DNA from: Bradyrhizobium quebecense | GTDB lineage: Bacteria > Pseudomonadota > Alphaproteobacteria > Rhizobiales > Xanthobacteraceae | Direction: 5' to 3' | Assembly: GCF_013373795.3 (NCBI RefSeq) | Contig: NZ_CP088024.1 | Span: 62,001-126,000 of the forward strand | Length of the DNA: 64,000 nt | Shown here: one piece after another, positions 37,028-46,708 of the stretch | Position numbering within the stretch: position 1 is the stretch's first letter | Layout of the letters: every line of letters starts with the position of its first letter | Notes under the pieces: generated by a model | Seen by the model: the letters and a program-made list of their open reading frames with translations, nothing else | What the model was told of the DNA's origin: nothing | The model's database searches: none | Program-made: the position numbers and the translations under genes

Positions 37028-37723
37028 ATGAAACTAATCACTTGCTGCTCATTTAAAGGAGGGGCCGGTAAAACCACAGCCTTGATGGGTCTGTGTTCGT
37101 CATTCGCAGACAAAAAGAATAGTGTCGCTCTTTTCGAAGCGGACGAAAATCGTCCGCTCTATAAATGGAAAGAAAATGCTTTGCGCAACGGCGCTTGGGA
37201 TCCTAGGTGCGAAGTATTCGTTGCGGGTGAAGTTCCATTACTCGAGAAAGCATATACACAGGCGGAAGCTAGCGGCTTTCGGTATGCGCTTGCGTATACT
37301 CACGCCGGCTCGAGCGAACTCAATGATACTATCATTGCCAGCTCCGATTTCATTCTGGTGCCTACCATACTGACATCTGTAGATTTCAACGAAGCACTTA
37401 CGACTTACCGATACGTAATCGAGCTTCTAATAGGAGAGGAACTTGACATCAAAACCGCCATTCTTCGCCAGCGAGTGCCGACTTGCAGGCTGACCACCTC
37501 TCAACAGGACGTGCAAGACATGCTGGCCCTCCTGCCGATGTTGGAGACCCCGATGTATGAGCGTGATGCCTTCGCTGCTATGAAAGAACGTGGTATGCTG
37601 CAGATCACGATGCAGAATATGTCACGCACTCCCGCAATGCGGCCTATGTTGCATATCGCCCAGTGCGCAATGAACGAACTGTCGCTCATCGGCGACTTCA
37701 TCGAGAAGGCATTGGAGGATTGA
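37028..37723 (+). CDS. virC1: VirC1, ParA-like T-DNA transfer enhancer
   Basis: This 231-residue ATPase has a Walker A 'KGGAGKTT' at residues 10-17 and long stretches typical of VirC1: '[20 protein letters not shown]', '[19 protein letters not shown]' and '[14 protein letters not shown]'. In Agrobacterium VirC1 binds the overdrive sequence next to borders, stimulates VirD2 nicking and brings the complex to the cell pole. It is divergent from virD1-virD2. Base composition here is clearly lower in GC than in the tra/trb genes, suggesting separate acquisition. Confidence 0.93.
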   Translation: MKLITCCSFKGGAGKTTALMGLCSSFADKKNSVALFEADENRPLYKWKENALRNGAWDPRCEVFVAGEVPLLEKAYTQAEASGFRYALAYTHAGSSELNDTIIASSDFILVPTILTSVDFNEALTTYRYVIELLIGEELDIKTAILRQRVPTCRLTTSQQDVQDMLALLPMLETPMYERDAFAAMKERGMLQITMQNMSRTPAMRPMLHIAQCAMNELSLIGDFIEKALED

Positions 37724-37724
37724 T

Positions 37725-38306
37725 GTGGCTTTCCGCAAGCTGACCAGTTCACGGCAGGCGGCGCGTCTCGTTTCGACGATTTTGGAAAACAGGAGTAGTG
37801 CGACTATCTCATCTCTGTCTGCAGCGATGACGCCACTTGAGCCAGCTGCCCCACCGATAGTGAACGCAAGGAGCCCTGCCCGCTCATCCTCCGAGGAGAG
37901 GACAAACATCCTTTCGCATCAGCGCGCCGAGCCAGATCCCAAGGTACAGGTGTTTCTGTCAGCTGCGCTTCCCGCTCCCGGTTTCTCTCCGGTTTTTGAC
38001 AGCCTGTGTGGGCAGTGTCGCCCGGCGAAGGCTCTGCAGATGATTTTGGGGCGCGCGTTAGACGATTACCAGGTGATCCTGTTAAGCGCCTCATTGACCA
38101 AACTCGCGGCTGCTTATCCTGTTGAGGAGCCACTGTCGCTCGTTTCGACATCGCGGATGATGCCCCGACGGGCGATTGAGATCGCTCTCGCGCATTTTGA
38201 TCCACTTGGGCTGGAAAGTGCGCGCGCCTTCGGCCGTAAACTGGCGAGCGCCGCGCTCGACATGTTCTTCGAGAACGAAAGGAACGGCATCCATCAGCAT
38301 CGCTGA
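37725..38306 (+). CDS. virC2: VirC2, overdrive-binding protein
   Basis: This 193-residue protein has the VirC2 C-terminal ribbon-helix-helix-like domain: 'KVQVFLSAALPAPGFSPVFD', 'SKSLQMILRRALDD'-like text here as 'AKALQMILGRALDDYQVI', and 'FDPLGLESARAFGRKLASAA'. The first 75 residues are poorly ordered, as in Ti VirC2. The GTG start follows virC1 by 1 base, so they are one operon. Confidence 0.9.
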   Translation: MAFRKLTSSRQAARLVSTILENRSSATISSLSAAMTPLEPAAPPIVNARSPARSSSEERTNILSHQRAEPDPKVQVFLSAALPAPGFSPVFDSLCGQCRPAKALQMILGRALDDYQVILLSASLTKLAAAYPVEEPLSLVSTSRMMPRRAIEIALAHFDPLGLESARAFGRKLASAALDMFFENERNGIHQHR

Positions 38307-38384
38307 TCGGCGCCTGATCGCGGTAATTGGGGGCGCTTCTCTGTTGATCTGAGGCCGGCAAACTGGATCATTTTTGGCGAGAGT

Positions 38385-38545
38385 TTTCGCTGCCGAATCC
38401 CATCGGCTGTCGGACGCCCAGAAGGCGTTCATCTCGAAGCTGGGCCATGCGGGGTTGCCGTGGCGGAGATCTGCCGCAAGACCGGGATCAGACAGGCGAC
38501 CTATTTCAACTGGAAGTCGATCTATGGCCGGCCCCCGATCTGCAA
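38385..38545 (+). pseudogene. IS3-family orfA fragment
   Basis: Split over two frames, 'SDAQKAFISKLGHAG' and 'VAEICRKTGIRQATYFNWKS' form the helix-turn-helix start of an IS3 OrfA. It then ends abruptly. It is a scar downstream of virC2. Confidence 0.6.
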
Positions 38546-38689
38546 GTGCATTTAAGGTGTTGAACCGTATCCCTCCATTGAGGTCCATTGAGGGCGGCCT
38601 TGTTTGACGAAGGCGATCGCTGCAGGTCCTAGGGGTAACCCTAGGAGAAGCGCTATGACGATTTCGAGGGCGGAGGTGATCACATCGGT

Positions 38690-38850
38690 CGAGGCGGCGC
38701 CGGTGGTCGCAAGACGAGAAGGAACGGCTTGTTGCGGCGTCGCTCGAGCCGGGCGCCAATGTTTCAGTGGCTCGCGTGGCCGGGCTTCATGTGAGCCAGC
38801 TGCTCAGGTGGCGCAAGGAGCTTTGCAGGCACGGCGAAGCGAGCAAAGAT
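38690..38850 (+). pseudogene. tnpA: IS66 tnpA fragment
   Basis: The reading 'SQDEKERLVAASLEPGANVS' and 'VARVAGLHVSQLLRWRKEL' is a helix-turn-helix of IS66 TnpA, with a frame change between the pieces. It lies just left of the recombinase fragment at 38890, and tnpB sequence lies right of that fragment. Confidence 0.6.
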
Positions 38851-38889
38851 CGATCTCGATGATGCCATGGCTCTTGCGTCGCCGTGCCG

Positions 38890-39940
38890 CAATGCCGCGG
38901 CGATGACGCCCATGTCGGCGCTGGCCTATGTATCGGCATCGGCGGGGTGCGGGTCGATCGTGCGGTCGCGCTGCAAATCCTTGAGGCCGTCTCCGATCGG
39001 GCTGTTGAAGCAGCGATATTGGCGTCCGACCAGGTTGAGCGCTCAAGACAAGAGATCATCACGGCCGTCGAACGGGAGCTTGAAGTCGTACGCTACGAAG
39101 CGTCTCTTGCTGCACGCCGATACGAGCTTGTGGATCCGGCCAAGCGCCACGTTGCCCGCGAACTCGAGGCGCGCTGGAATGGCGCATTGGAGCGGGTTGC
39201 CGAGCTTGAAGGTCGTATAAAGGAGCTGCGCACCGCATCGGCGGAAAGTCCCAAGATCGACCGCGCCCTGCTTCTGCAACTTGCGCATGATCTTCCGCGG
39301 GTTTGGAATGCACCGTCCACGGACACGCGCACCAAGCAGCGGCTGGTTCACATTGTGGTCCGAGAGATTGTTTGCGATCTCGATAGGAACACCAATGAGG
39401 CGGTTCTGCTCATCCACTGGACCGGCGGCCGGCACACGGAGGTTCGCGTTGCTCGCGTTAAGACGGGCCGATATCCGGGCGACATGGCACCGACTGCCGT
39501 TGACGCACTTCGTAAACTCGCTGGTCATTGGCCTGATCGAGAGCTCGCCGTGTCGCTCAATCGGATGCGCTGCAAGACCGGCGACGGCGAGACCTGGACG
39601 ACTATTCGCGTGCGGGAAATGCGCGAACGCCTGGGCTTGCCGGAATACGACCCCGCATCGTCCGACGGCAAAATGATCAGCCTTGCGAAGGCTGCGGCAC
39701 ACTTTGGAATTTGCGTCGGATCAGCAAAGAGCTTGGTGCTGAAGGACATCTTGCCGGCCACACAAGCAATCAAGGGCTCGCAATGGTTCGTTCCTGTCGA
39801 CGCGCTGAGCTCGGAAACAGTACGTATAGCGGTGCAGCGCGTGATCGAGCGTCGGCCGAGAAACTACATTGATTATCAATATGATAGAATGATCCGCCTA
39901 CCCGGTATCTGACAAAGGGACGTACAATGAAACGAGCTGT
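38890..39940 (+). pseudogene. Serine recombinase cassette fragment (cassette 3, 3' part)
   Basis: This 1,051-bp segment is colinear with 53687-54737 and nearly identical (for example Ile/Val and Phe/Leu differences near the end). It encodes the C-terminal 340 residues of the cassette 2 recombinase, ending at 39912. The catalytic N-terminus is missing. Right of it, 24 bases of IS66 tnpB (39944-39967) follow exactly as at cassette 2. Confidence 0.88.
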
Positions 39941-40102
39941 CGCGACCTGATCAAGATCATCTGGCATGGTGTGCTGCAGAGCATGAAGGAGGTGAATAAC
40001 CGAATTTAATGCGTACAGCTTTATGAGAGATGGAGGATGGCCCTCCTGCATCGTAAGCGCGAATTTCTCCGCACCTTTTGCTTTTGAGAGTCCTGATGCA
40101 TG

Positions 40103-40130
40103 AGGTGTCCACCAAAATAGGTGGACACCT
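40103..40130. repeat. Perfect 11-bp hairpin before IS66 tnpA
   Basis: AGGTGTCCACC and GGTGGACACCT flank a 6-base loop AAAATA, ending 4 bases before the tnpA ATG. On the mRNA it would sequester the region where the Shine-Dalgarno should be. It could be an attenuator or the junction of two IS ends. Confidence 0.6.
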
Positions 40131-40134
40131 TGTG

Positions 40135-40593
40135 ATGAGCGACGATGATCAGAAACTGCGGGTCAGGCTTGTCGGCCGGAACGGTCGCCGACGCTACGAG
40201 GCGGCATCGAAAGAGCGTCTTGTCGCGGCCTGCCTTGAGCCTGGGGTTTCGGTATCGAGGCTTGCACTCGAACATGGGGTCAACGCGAACCTCCTTCGGA
40301 AGTGGATCAAGAAGCACAGCGCGACCAGGTCGCTGCCGCCGTCCTCACGCCCGGCGTTCATCCCGGTTCAGCTTGAGGGGAAGTCCGAGCGGGACCTGTC
40401 GCGAAAAGACAGCGTGGCGACGGTTGATTTGCCGGCTTACGATGAAGTGCGTGGTTCGGAACCCAAAGGGACTCCAGCTTTTTGTTCTCCGGCCAAAGTG
40501 AGCGTGTCGCTGCCGAATGGCGTGAAGCTCGCGCTGGAATGCGGCGATGTGGATGCATTGACGGCGATCATCGGAGCGCTGGGCGATGTTTAG
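40135..40593 (+). CDS. tnpA: IS66 TnpA
   Basis: This 152-residue IS66 accessory protein has a helix-turn-helix 'VSRLALEHGVNANLLRKWIK' near residues 42-61. It overlaps tnpB by 8 bases. It belongs to an IS66 element whose tnpC is cut by IS256. Confidence 0.85.
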   Translation: MSDDDQKLRVRLVGRNGRRRYEAASKERLVAACLEPGVSVSRLALEHGVNANLLRKWIKKHSATRSLPPSSRPAFIPVQLEGKSERDLSRKDSVATVDLPAYDEVRGSEPKGTPAFCSPAKVSVSLPNGVKLALECGDVDALTAIIGALGDV

Positions 40594-40939
40594 ACTGGGC
40601 GATGACCTGCAGGTCTATCTGCACCGTGAGCCGATCGACTTCCGGGCTGGCATCAACAGCCTTGCGGTCCTGGTCCAGGAGACGATGGCGCTCGATCCAT
40701 TCACTCCGGCGGTTTTTGCGTTCTGCAATCGCCGTTGCGACCGGATGAAGCTTCTGTTCTTCGATCGGTCCGGCTTTGTACTGGTCCTGAAGCGGCTGAC
40801 CGAAGACAGGTTCCGATGGCCGCGCCGCCAGGAGGCGATCGTCACGCTGACGACGGAGCAATTGCACTGGATCCTTGACGGCATCGATATCGATGCGATG
40901 GTCCGCCATCCGGTGCGGCAATATCAGGTTGCCGGCTGA
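40586..40939 (+). CDS. tnpB: IS66 TnpB
   Basis: This complete 117-residue TnpB has 'DFRAGINSLAVLVQETMALD', 'RCDRMKLLFFDRSGFVLVLK' and 'ILDGIDIDAMVRHPVRQYQV'. It provides the uninterrupted form of the gene that is split elsewhere in this window. Confidence 0.9.
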   Translation: MFRLGDDLQVYLHREPIDFRAGINSLAVLVQETMALDPFTPAVFAFCNRRCDRMKLLFFDRSGFVLVLKRLTEDRFRWPRRQEAIVTLTTEQLHWILDGIDIDAMVRHPVRQYQVAG

Positions 40940-40991
40940 GCTCTCGAGTTGAGCGGTTGACGCGTCGGTACGGTTCAGATTCAAGAATTCG

Positions 40992-41990
40992 ATGAATCGA
41001 ACCGGCGATCCGAGTGTTGAAGTGCTGTTGGCACGCATTGCTGCGCTGCAGGCGGAGAACCATCAACTCGCCGACCGCGTCGCCAAGCTCGAGGAAGAAC
41101 TGGCGCTGGCACGCCTGCATCGTTTTGCGCCGCGCAGCGAAAAGCATGTTGATCGTCTCTTCAATGAAGCCGAGCAGGCCTCCGATGAGGAGGACGCCGG
41201 CAGTGAAACGAACAATATCGCCGAACTTCCGGACACGGGCTTGCCACCCGTCGAAAACACAATGGGAAAGAAGCGCGGCCGCAAGCCGCTGCCGGGGAAC
41301 CTACCTCGTGAGCGCGTCGAGTATGACCTGTCCGACGATCAGAAGGCGTGTCCTTGCTGCCGTGGCCAGATGCATCGCATGGGCGAGGCTGTCACCGAGC
41401 AACTTCATATCGAGGTGAAGGCGAAGGCTTTACAGAATGTGCGCTTCAAATATGCGTGCCGCCATTGCGATCGCACCGGGATCCACGCCCCTGTCGTGAC
41501 CGCGCCGATGCCGCCGCAACCATTGCCGGGCAGCGTTGCCACGCCCTCGACGCTGGCCTTCGCGCTGGTTCACAAATATGTCGATGGCACGCCGCTCTAC
41601 CGCCTGGCGCAGGCCTTCGAACGTGCAGGTGTTCCTGTCAGCCGCGGCGCTTTGGGCCACTGGGTGATTGGCTCGAGCGAGAAGCATCTGCATCGCATCT
41701 ACGACGCCCTGAAGCTGCGGCTCAGATTACAACCTCTCATCCATGGCGACGAGACAACGGTTCAGGTCCTCAAGGAGAAGGACAAACGGGCCACCAGCAC
41801 ATCGTACATGTGGGCTTATCGCAGCGGCAAGGGCAGCCACGAGCCGATCGTTCTTCTGGATTATCAGCCGGGCCGCGGCCAAATCCACCCGCAAGCCTTC
41901 CTCGGCGATTACCGTGGCATTGTAATGAGTGACGGCTATACCGCATGGCGCACGCTGGAAGGGGCCACCCACATTGGATGCATGGCCCAG
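40992..41990 (+). pseudogene. tnpC: IS66 tnpC, 3' truncated by IS256
   Basis: About 333 residues remain: the leucine-zipper start, zinc-binding 'ACPCCRGQMHRMGE' and 'CRHCDRTGIH', and the start of the DDE domain ('LIHGDETTVQVL', 'IVMSDGYTAWRTLEGATHIG'). At 41991 the sequence enters the IS256 terminal repeat. The rest of tnpC is not found on the other side, so a deletion accompanied or followed the insertion. Confidence 0.88.
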
Positions 41991-43404
41991 AGCTATCGCC
42001 AAATTTTGGTGACGGCGCGGCCGGTCAGGCGGCGGCGGTTATGGGCTGACGGTCAGTCGGTTTGGCGATGACCTCGATCCCGTCGTTGAATGTCACACCG
42101 AGAACGAGTTTTGGCAACTGGTTGTGGCCATCGAGACGACGCCAGCTTTTCTGCGCGGCCTCAAGCAGTTTGAAGACCATCGCGAGCGCCGTTCTGTTGG
42201 ACAGGCAGCCCTTCGATCGGATCGTGCGGTGGCGCACGGTAGCGAAGGTGCTTTCAATGGGATTGGTGGTCCGCAGGTGTTTCCAGTGTTCGGCCGGGAA
42301 GTCGTAGAACGCCAGTAGCGTGTCCCGATCCTTGCTCTGGCAGTCGGCCGCCTTCTCGTATTTGGGCGTGTAGCTCTCGATGAAGGCGTCGAACGCCAGC
42401 TCGGCGGCGGCCTTGGTTTCGGCCATCCAGATCTCCTGCAACGCGCGTTTGGCTTTAGGCTGCTGGCTCTTCGGCAACTTGGCGATCACGTTGGCGGTCT
42501 TGTGTACCCAGCAGCGCTGCTCGCGCGTTTTCGGCCAGACCTCGCCGGCGGCCTTCCAGAACCCGAGCACGCCGTCGGCGATGGTGAGCCGCGGCGGCAC
42601 GCCGAGCCCGCGCCGCTTCAGGTCGAGCAGCAGATCGCGCCAGTCCTGCGCGCTCTCGCGGGCGCCATCGGTGAAGCCGACCAGTTCCTTGCGGCCTTCC
42701 GGCGTCGCGCCGATCAGCACCAGGATGCACTGCTTTTCGTCTTCGAGGCGTGCTTGGAGATGGATGCCATCGGCCCAGATGTAGACGTAGCGCTTCGCCG
42801 ACAGATCGCGCCTCTGCCACGCGGTGTGTTCGTCAAGCCAACCGTCCTTCAGACGGCCGATGGCGGATGCCGACAACCCGGCAGCATCCTTGCCGAGCAG
42901 CGCCGCCAGAGCCTCGGAGAAGTCGCCGGTGGAGATACCCTTCAGGTAAGGGATCGGCAGCAGCGTCTCGATCGATTTCGAGCGGCGCATGTAGGGCGGC
43001 AGGATCGACGGAGAGAACCGGATGCGGTCGGGATCGGTAGCCTCCGCCTCGCGATCGCGTACACGCGGCTGGCGGACGCCGACCGGACCGATACCGGTCA
43101 TCACCTCGCGTTCCGGCAGGTGACCGTGGCGCACGAGCGCTGGTGGCCGTCCGCAGTCCTCAAATCGGCATGCTTGCCGAGAAAGTCCGCGACCTCGGCC
43201 TCGACCGCCTGGGCCAACAGAGCACGCGCCCCATTGCGCAAGATTTCGGTGAGTTGATCGTCGACGTTTCCTGGCTGAATCAACTTGATGATGTTATCTT
43301 TGGACACGGCATATCGCTCCTTCGGTGGAGAAGTGGAGGCGTCAAGCACCCCCACGATATGCCGCCTTCCCGATTCCCGCCGTCACCAACTTTCAGCGAT
43401 AGCT
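41991..43404 (-). mobile_element. IS256-family element (complete ends)
   Basis: The ends are AGCTATCGCCAAATTTTGG (41991) and, inverted, AGCTATCGCTGAAAGTTGG (43404), both leading into GTGACGGC. The element is 1,414 bp. The flanking 8-9 bases do not match, so one flank was rearranged after insertion. A fragment of the same IS lies at 33056-33290. Confidence 0.82.
42025..43307 (-). pseudogene. IS256 transposase, frameshifted near its N-terminus
   Basis: The N-terminal 60 residues ('DNIIKLIQPGNVDDQLTEIL', 'QAVEAEVADFLGKHADLR') start at about 43307. The main body from 'HLPEREVMTGIGPVGVRQPR' through the DDE signature 'SAKRYVYIWADGIHLQA' to 'TDRQPITAAA' is in another frame. The break is at about 43130-43140, one missing base. 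The DDE region is intact. Confidence 0.85.
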
Positions 43405-43511
43405 CACATATTTCGCGCCAAGCGCACTCATTCGATTCGCTCTACATCGCCTGCGAGAGGGCCACTGAGTGGAAGCGTAGCATTCACGGCATCTAAGTGC
43501 TGGATGGCCCG

Positions 43512-43694
43512 CTATTTCGACCATATGCGCCAGTGTGTGGGTCGCACAGCGACGTGTTCTCCGGTCTTGGTCTTAATCCAGCCGCCGAAGATCCGGCGGC
43601 AAGGAAACACCAGCCGGTGAATGGTATTACCCTCAATGACGGCAATCTCCAGATCCCGATCAAAGGGCGCCGCTTCGATCCGTTCCCACGGCAT
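43512..43694 (-). CDS. Small conserved-looking hypothetical protein
   Basis: The 60 residues 'MPWERIEAAPFDRDLEIAVI', 'EGNTIHRLVFPCRRIFGGWI' and 'GEHVAVRPTHWRIWS' form a compact beta-rich domain like small hypothetical proteins common in Bradyrhizobium. Function is unknown. Start ATG at 43694. Confidence 0.55.
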   Translation of the reverse strand: MPWERIEAAPFDRDLEIAVIEGNTIHRLVFPCRRIFGGWIKTKTGEHVAVRPTHWRIWSK

Positions 43695-43699
43695 CTTGT

Positions 43700-44641
43700 C
43701 AGTAGATGCTGTAGGGTGTTTATCGCCGTGAATAGACAATTGGGGCAACCTTCTGAACAGCATGGATTAGTTCGCTTGGTCGGTGCGGGAACAGGTTGAG
43801 CCAAATATTGGCCGAGCGGCGCGTGATCCGCTCGCTAACTGAATTACGAGGATTAACGCTGCGATACAGCTTCCCGGCTACGATCGAGAAGATCCCGCCC
43901 TGCTCAAGACAATGCCGGCTAGTATCGGCCGCTGTCTTGCAGAAATCAGACTGAACTGCTGCCTGCGAAGTCGTGCCAGCGGCGCCACAAGTGTTCCCGT
44001 GGTCGTTCATGTCGAACATCCTTCATTGGTGAGAAGACTCCTATCCCAAGAGGGCGAGCGTGAGATGGATGGCCTCAACGCGTCCTTGCGAGCCTGGCGG
44101 GTGTGTCGAAGCAAAAATACGACGCCCCCGGCTTCGCTTGATGCCATGCCGATCGATCGAGCTGCGCTCGGCCCCAATCATTGCGCCGGTCCGCCGGTCG
44201 ACGAAGTGGACGCCATCACAAGCAGCGCAGGTTATTGGGGCAGGTCGTCGAGCTCGGAGGCGTCATCCGGCAGCAGTCCTTGAACCCGGTCGCCGGTATT
44301 TGGACACGAAAAGATGATGGGCCGCCGAGTCCTTCTGTCTGCCATATCTCTGACCTCGACCAGAACGTCTTTCCTATCGCTAAGCCGCCGCCGCAGTATT
44401 GATGCAGGTCAAAAAAGCCGATGCACGTCGAGAATGGCCAGCGGAGAGTGAAATGGACCCGCGGAGCGGGGCCGCTTGAGCCGGTTTGTTAGTTGGAAAC
44501 TGACCGCTCCTGATTACTTCCTATCACGCTGCCAGAGACACTGTCTGCTGTTGTTGCTGTGATGGGGTGGACGCCCCCTCGACGGCATCGATGTGCCAAA
44601 GTGAAGGGTGTTGAACAGCCATCACGAGAGAGGAAGCGTCC
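43700..44641. other. Gene-poor interval before IS110
   Basis: Nothing is firmly supported here. On the minus strand near 44041-44235 a frame reads 'PITCAACDGVHFVDRRTGAM', with a CxxC pair, like a small zinc-ribbon hypothetical, but its 5' part is in another frame or lost. 44444-44495 repeats sequence found at 34885-34935. The last 200 bases before 44642 belong to the IS110 left end. Confidence 0.4.
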
Positions 44642-45667
44642 GTGAACGAAGTTAGCACGATTGGACTAGATTTAGCGAAGTATGTCTTTCAAGCCCATGG
44701 AGCCGATGCCACCGGAAAGGTCGTTTTTCGCAAACAGCTGCGCCGGAATAAGCTGCTGGCATTCTTTGCCGAGCAGCCGGCTTGCCTCGTGGCGATGGAA
44801 GCCTGCTCGGGCGCGCATTACTGGGCTCGTGAGATTGGCAAGCTCGGCCATGAAGTGCGGCTGATCCCACCGGCTTACGTGAAGCCCTTCGTCAAGCGGC
44901 AGAAGAACGACATGGCCGATGCAGAGGCGATCTGTGAAGCAGCGCAGAGGCCGACCATGCGTTTCGTTCCCGTCAAGAGTGAAGAGCAGCAAGCGAGCGC
45001 GGTGGTGTTTCGGACCCGCGACTTGCTGATCCGGCAGCGGACCCAGGCGATCAATGCTTTGCGTGGTCATCTCGCCGAATACGGGGTGATCATGGCAAAG
45101 GGAACGGCCCATGTCGGAGAGCTTGTCGAGCGCGCAATGGATCCAAAAACAAATGTGCCCGAAGCGGCACGGTTCGTACTCGACATATTGATCAAGACGA
45201 TGGTGACGCTGGAAATGCAGATCAAGAAACTCGACAGCGAGATCACCCATCGCGCCCGAAAAGAAAAAGATGCCCGCCGTTTAATGACAATCCCAGGCGT
45301 AGGACCAATGACGGCGACGGCGTTGCTTGCCCTTGCGCCTGCCGCCGGAAGCTTCCGGTGCGGACGCGACTTCGCCGCATGGCTGGGGTTGACCCCGTTG
45401 CAGCGCTCCACGGGCGGCAAACAGAAGCTGGGTGCGACGTCGAAAATGGGGGAGCGAACGTTGCGACGGTTACTTATCATCGGCGCGACTGCGGTCGTGC
45501 AGCAGGCACGGCGGCGAGGCACTTCACCGTCATCGTGGCTCGGGCGCATGATTGCCCGCAAGCCACCTATGCTGGTAGCCACCGCTCTTGCAAACAAGAT
45601 GGCCCGCGTCGTCTGGGCTCTGATGGCCAACGGTGGGGTCTATAAAGCTCCGGTTGTGGCGGCATAG
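44642..45667 (+). CDS. IS110-family (IS1111-like) transposase
   Basis: This 341-residue DEDD transposase has acidic residues Asp10 ('IGLDLAKYVF'), Glu53 ('AMEACSG'), Asp90 and Asp93 ('KNDMADAEAI'), and a C-terminal Transposase_20 domain with 'MTIPGVGPMTATALLALAP' and the conserved serine region 'QRSTGGKQKLG'. It is intact. IS110-type enzymes are guided by a structured RNA from a non-coding end of the element. Confidence 0.92.
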   Translation: MNEVSTIGLDLAKYVFQAHGADATGKVVFRKQLRRNKLLAFFAEQPACLVAMEACSGAHYWAREIGKLGHEVRLIPPAYVKPFVKRQKNDMADAEAICEAAQRPTMRFVPVKSEEQQASAVVFRTRDLLIRQRTQAINALRGHLAEYGVIMAKGTAHVGELVERAMDPKTNVPEAARFVLDILIKTMVTLEMQIKKLDSEITHRARKEKDARRLMTIPGVGPMTATALLALAPAAGSFRCGRDFAAWLGLTPLQRSTGGKQKLGATSKMGERTLRRLLIIGATAVVQQARRRGTSPSSWLGRMIARKPPMLVATALANKMARVVWALMANGGVYKAPVVAA

Positions 45668-45842
45668 CCGTCCGGTCAGTGGTCGTCGAGATGTAGGAAG
45701 GTCAAACGGACGGTATGGCGCAACAGTCGAGAGACGGGGTTGGGAAAACCAGTACATGCCCAAGTGCTATCTAAGCACGCCGCTGTGATTTGGACCTGAT
45801 CCGCGAACTCCCATACGGGCCCGCGACAAATGACGGTCGCAT
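45668..45842 (+). ncRNA. Candidate guide (bridge/seek) RNA region of IS110
   Basis: About 175 non-coding bases follow the transposase stop before the next IS. In the IS1111 group the guide RNA comes from the region downstream of the transposase, in the IS110 group from upstream. Short GC-rich self-complementary segments are visible, but I could not fold the RNA or define its ends. Confidence 0.3.
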
Positions 45843-45844
45843 TA

Positions 45845-46691
45845 GGTGGTGTGGACACTTACCGCATCCAAAGGACGATGGCTGCGAGAGTGACGACGGC
45901 TAGGTAATTTCGGGCGGTCTTTTCGAAGCGGGTTGCGACGCGGCGGAACTGCTTGAGCTTTGAGAAGCAGCATTCGACGAGGTGACGCTGGGCATAGAGG
46001 TGCTTGTCCAGCGGGTATTTGAGTGCGCGTGATGGGTTGTTGGGGATGACGGCGAGCGCGCCCTTGGCGGCGATGGCTTGGCGCAAATGATCGGCGTCAT
46101 AGGCCGTATCGGCCATGACGACCTCGGCAGGTAGTCCCTCGATCAATGCGGCAGCTTGCGGTGCATCGCCCTTCTGGCCTGCGGTCAGCGCGAACCGTAC
46201 GGGACATCCAAGCCACGAACGGCCATATGTATCTTGGTGCTCAGGCCACCGCGCGAGCGGCCGATCGCCTGATCTTCAGACCCCCTTTTTTGGCCCCGGC
46301 GGCGTGCTGATGCGCCCGGACGATGGTGGAATCGACGATCAAATATTCGAAGTCCGGATCATCGGACATCGCCTCGAAGATCCGCCACCAGACGCCCTTG
46401 ATGCTCCATCGACTGAAGCGCCGGAACACGCTGTTCCAATCCCCGAACGCCTCCGGGAGATCACGCCAGGGAGAGCCCGTGCGAACAATCCAAAGTACAC
46501 CTTCCACGAACATCCGATTGTCGCGCCAAGTGGAGCCCTTCTGGTCGGGGCGACCTATGATCAGCGGCGCCATCCGCTCCCAAGCCGCGTCGCTCAATAC
46601 CAAACGGTCCATCACACCCAAGACTGCCTCCCCAAAAACAGTCTTGAATCTGATTTGCGCCTAAAAGGGAATCCTTAGAGTCCACACCACC
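45845..46691 (-). mobile_element. IS5-family (IS427 group) element, complete
   Basis: The 847-bp element has 12-bp perfect terminal repeats GGTGGTGTGGAC and a TA duplication on both sides (45843-45844 and 46692-46693). A fragment of the same element lies at 33881-34130. Confidence 0.88.
45859..46621 (-). CDS. IS427-group transposase in two overlapping frames
   Basis: OrfA (46241-46621) carries 'MDRLVLSDAAWERMAPLIIG' to 'FEYLIVDSTIVRAHQHAAG' with the first DDE Asp. OrfB (45859-46146 and upstream) has 'VVMADTAYDADHLRQAIAAK' and 'LVECCFSKLKQFRRVATRFE' with the second Asp and the Glu. This group normally makes one protein by programmed frameshifting, so the split is expected. Start of OrfA is at 46621 or 46612. 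Confidence 0.88.
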
Positions 46692-46708
46692 TAACGGCCG
46701 GACAGATG

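Noticed and set aside
43720..44019. A 99-codon minus-strand ORF
   Set aside because: The composition looks random (no domain, no binding site) and it overlaps other weak frames; not enough to call a gene.
46241..46621. Frameshift in the IS427-group transposase taken as a pseudogene
   Set aside because: Two overlapping frames are normal for this group, which uses programmed frameshifting; the ends and target duplication are intact.
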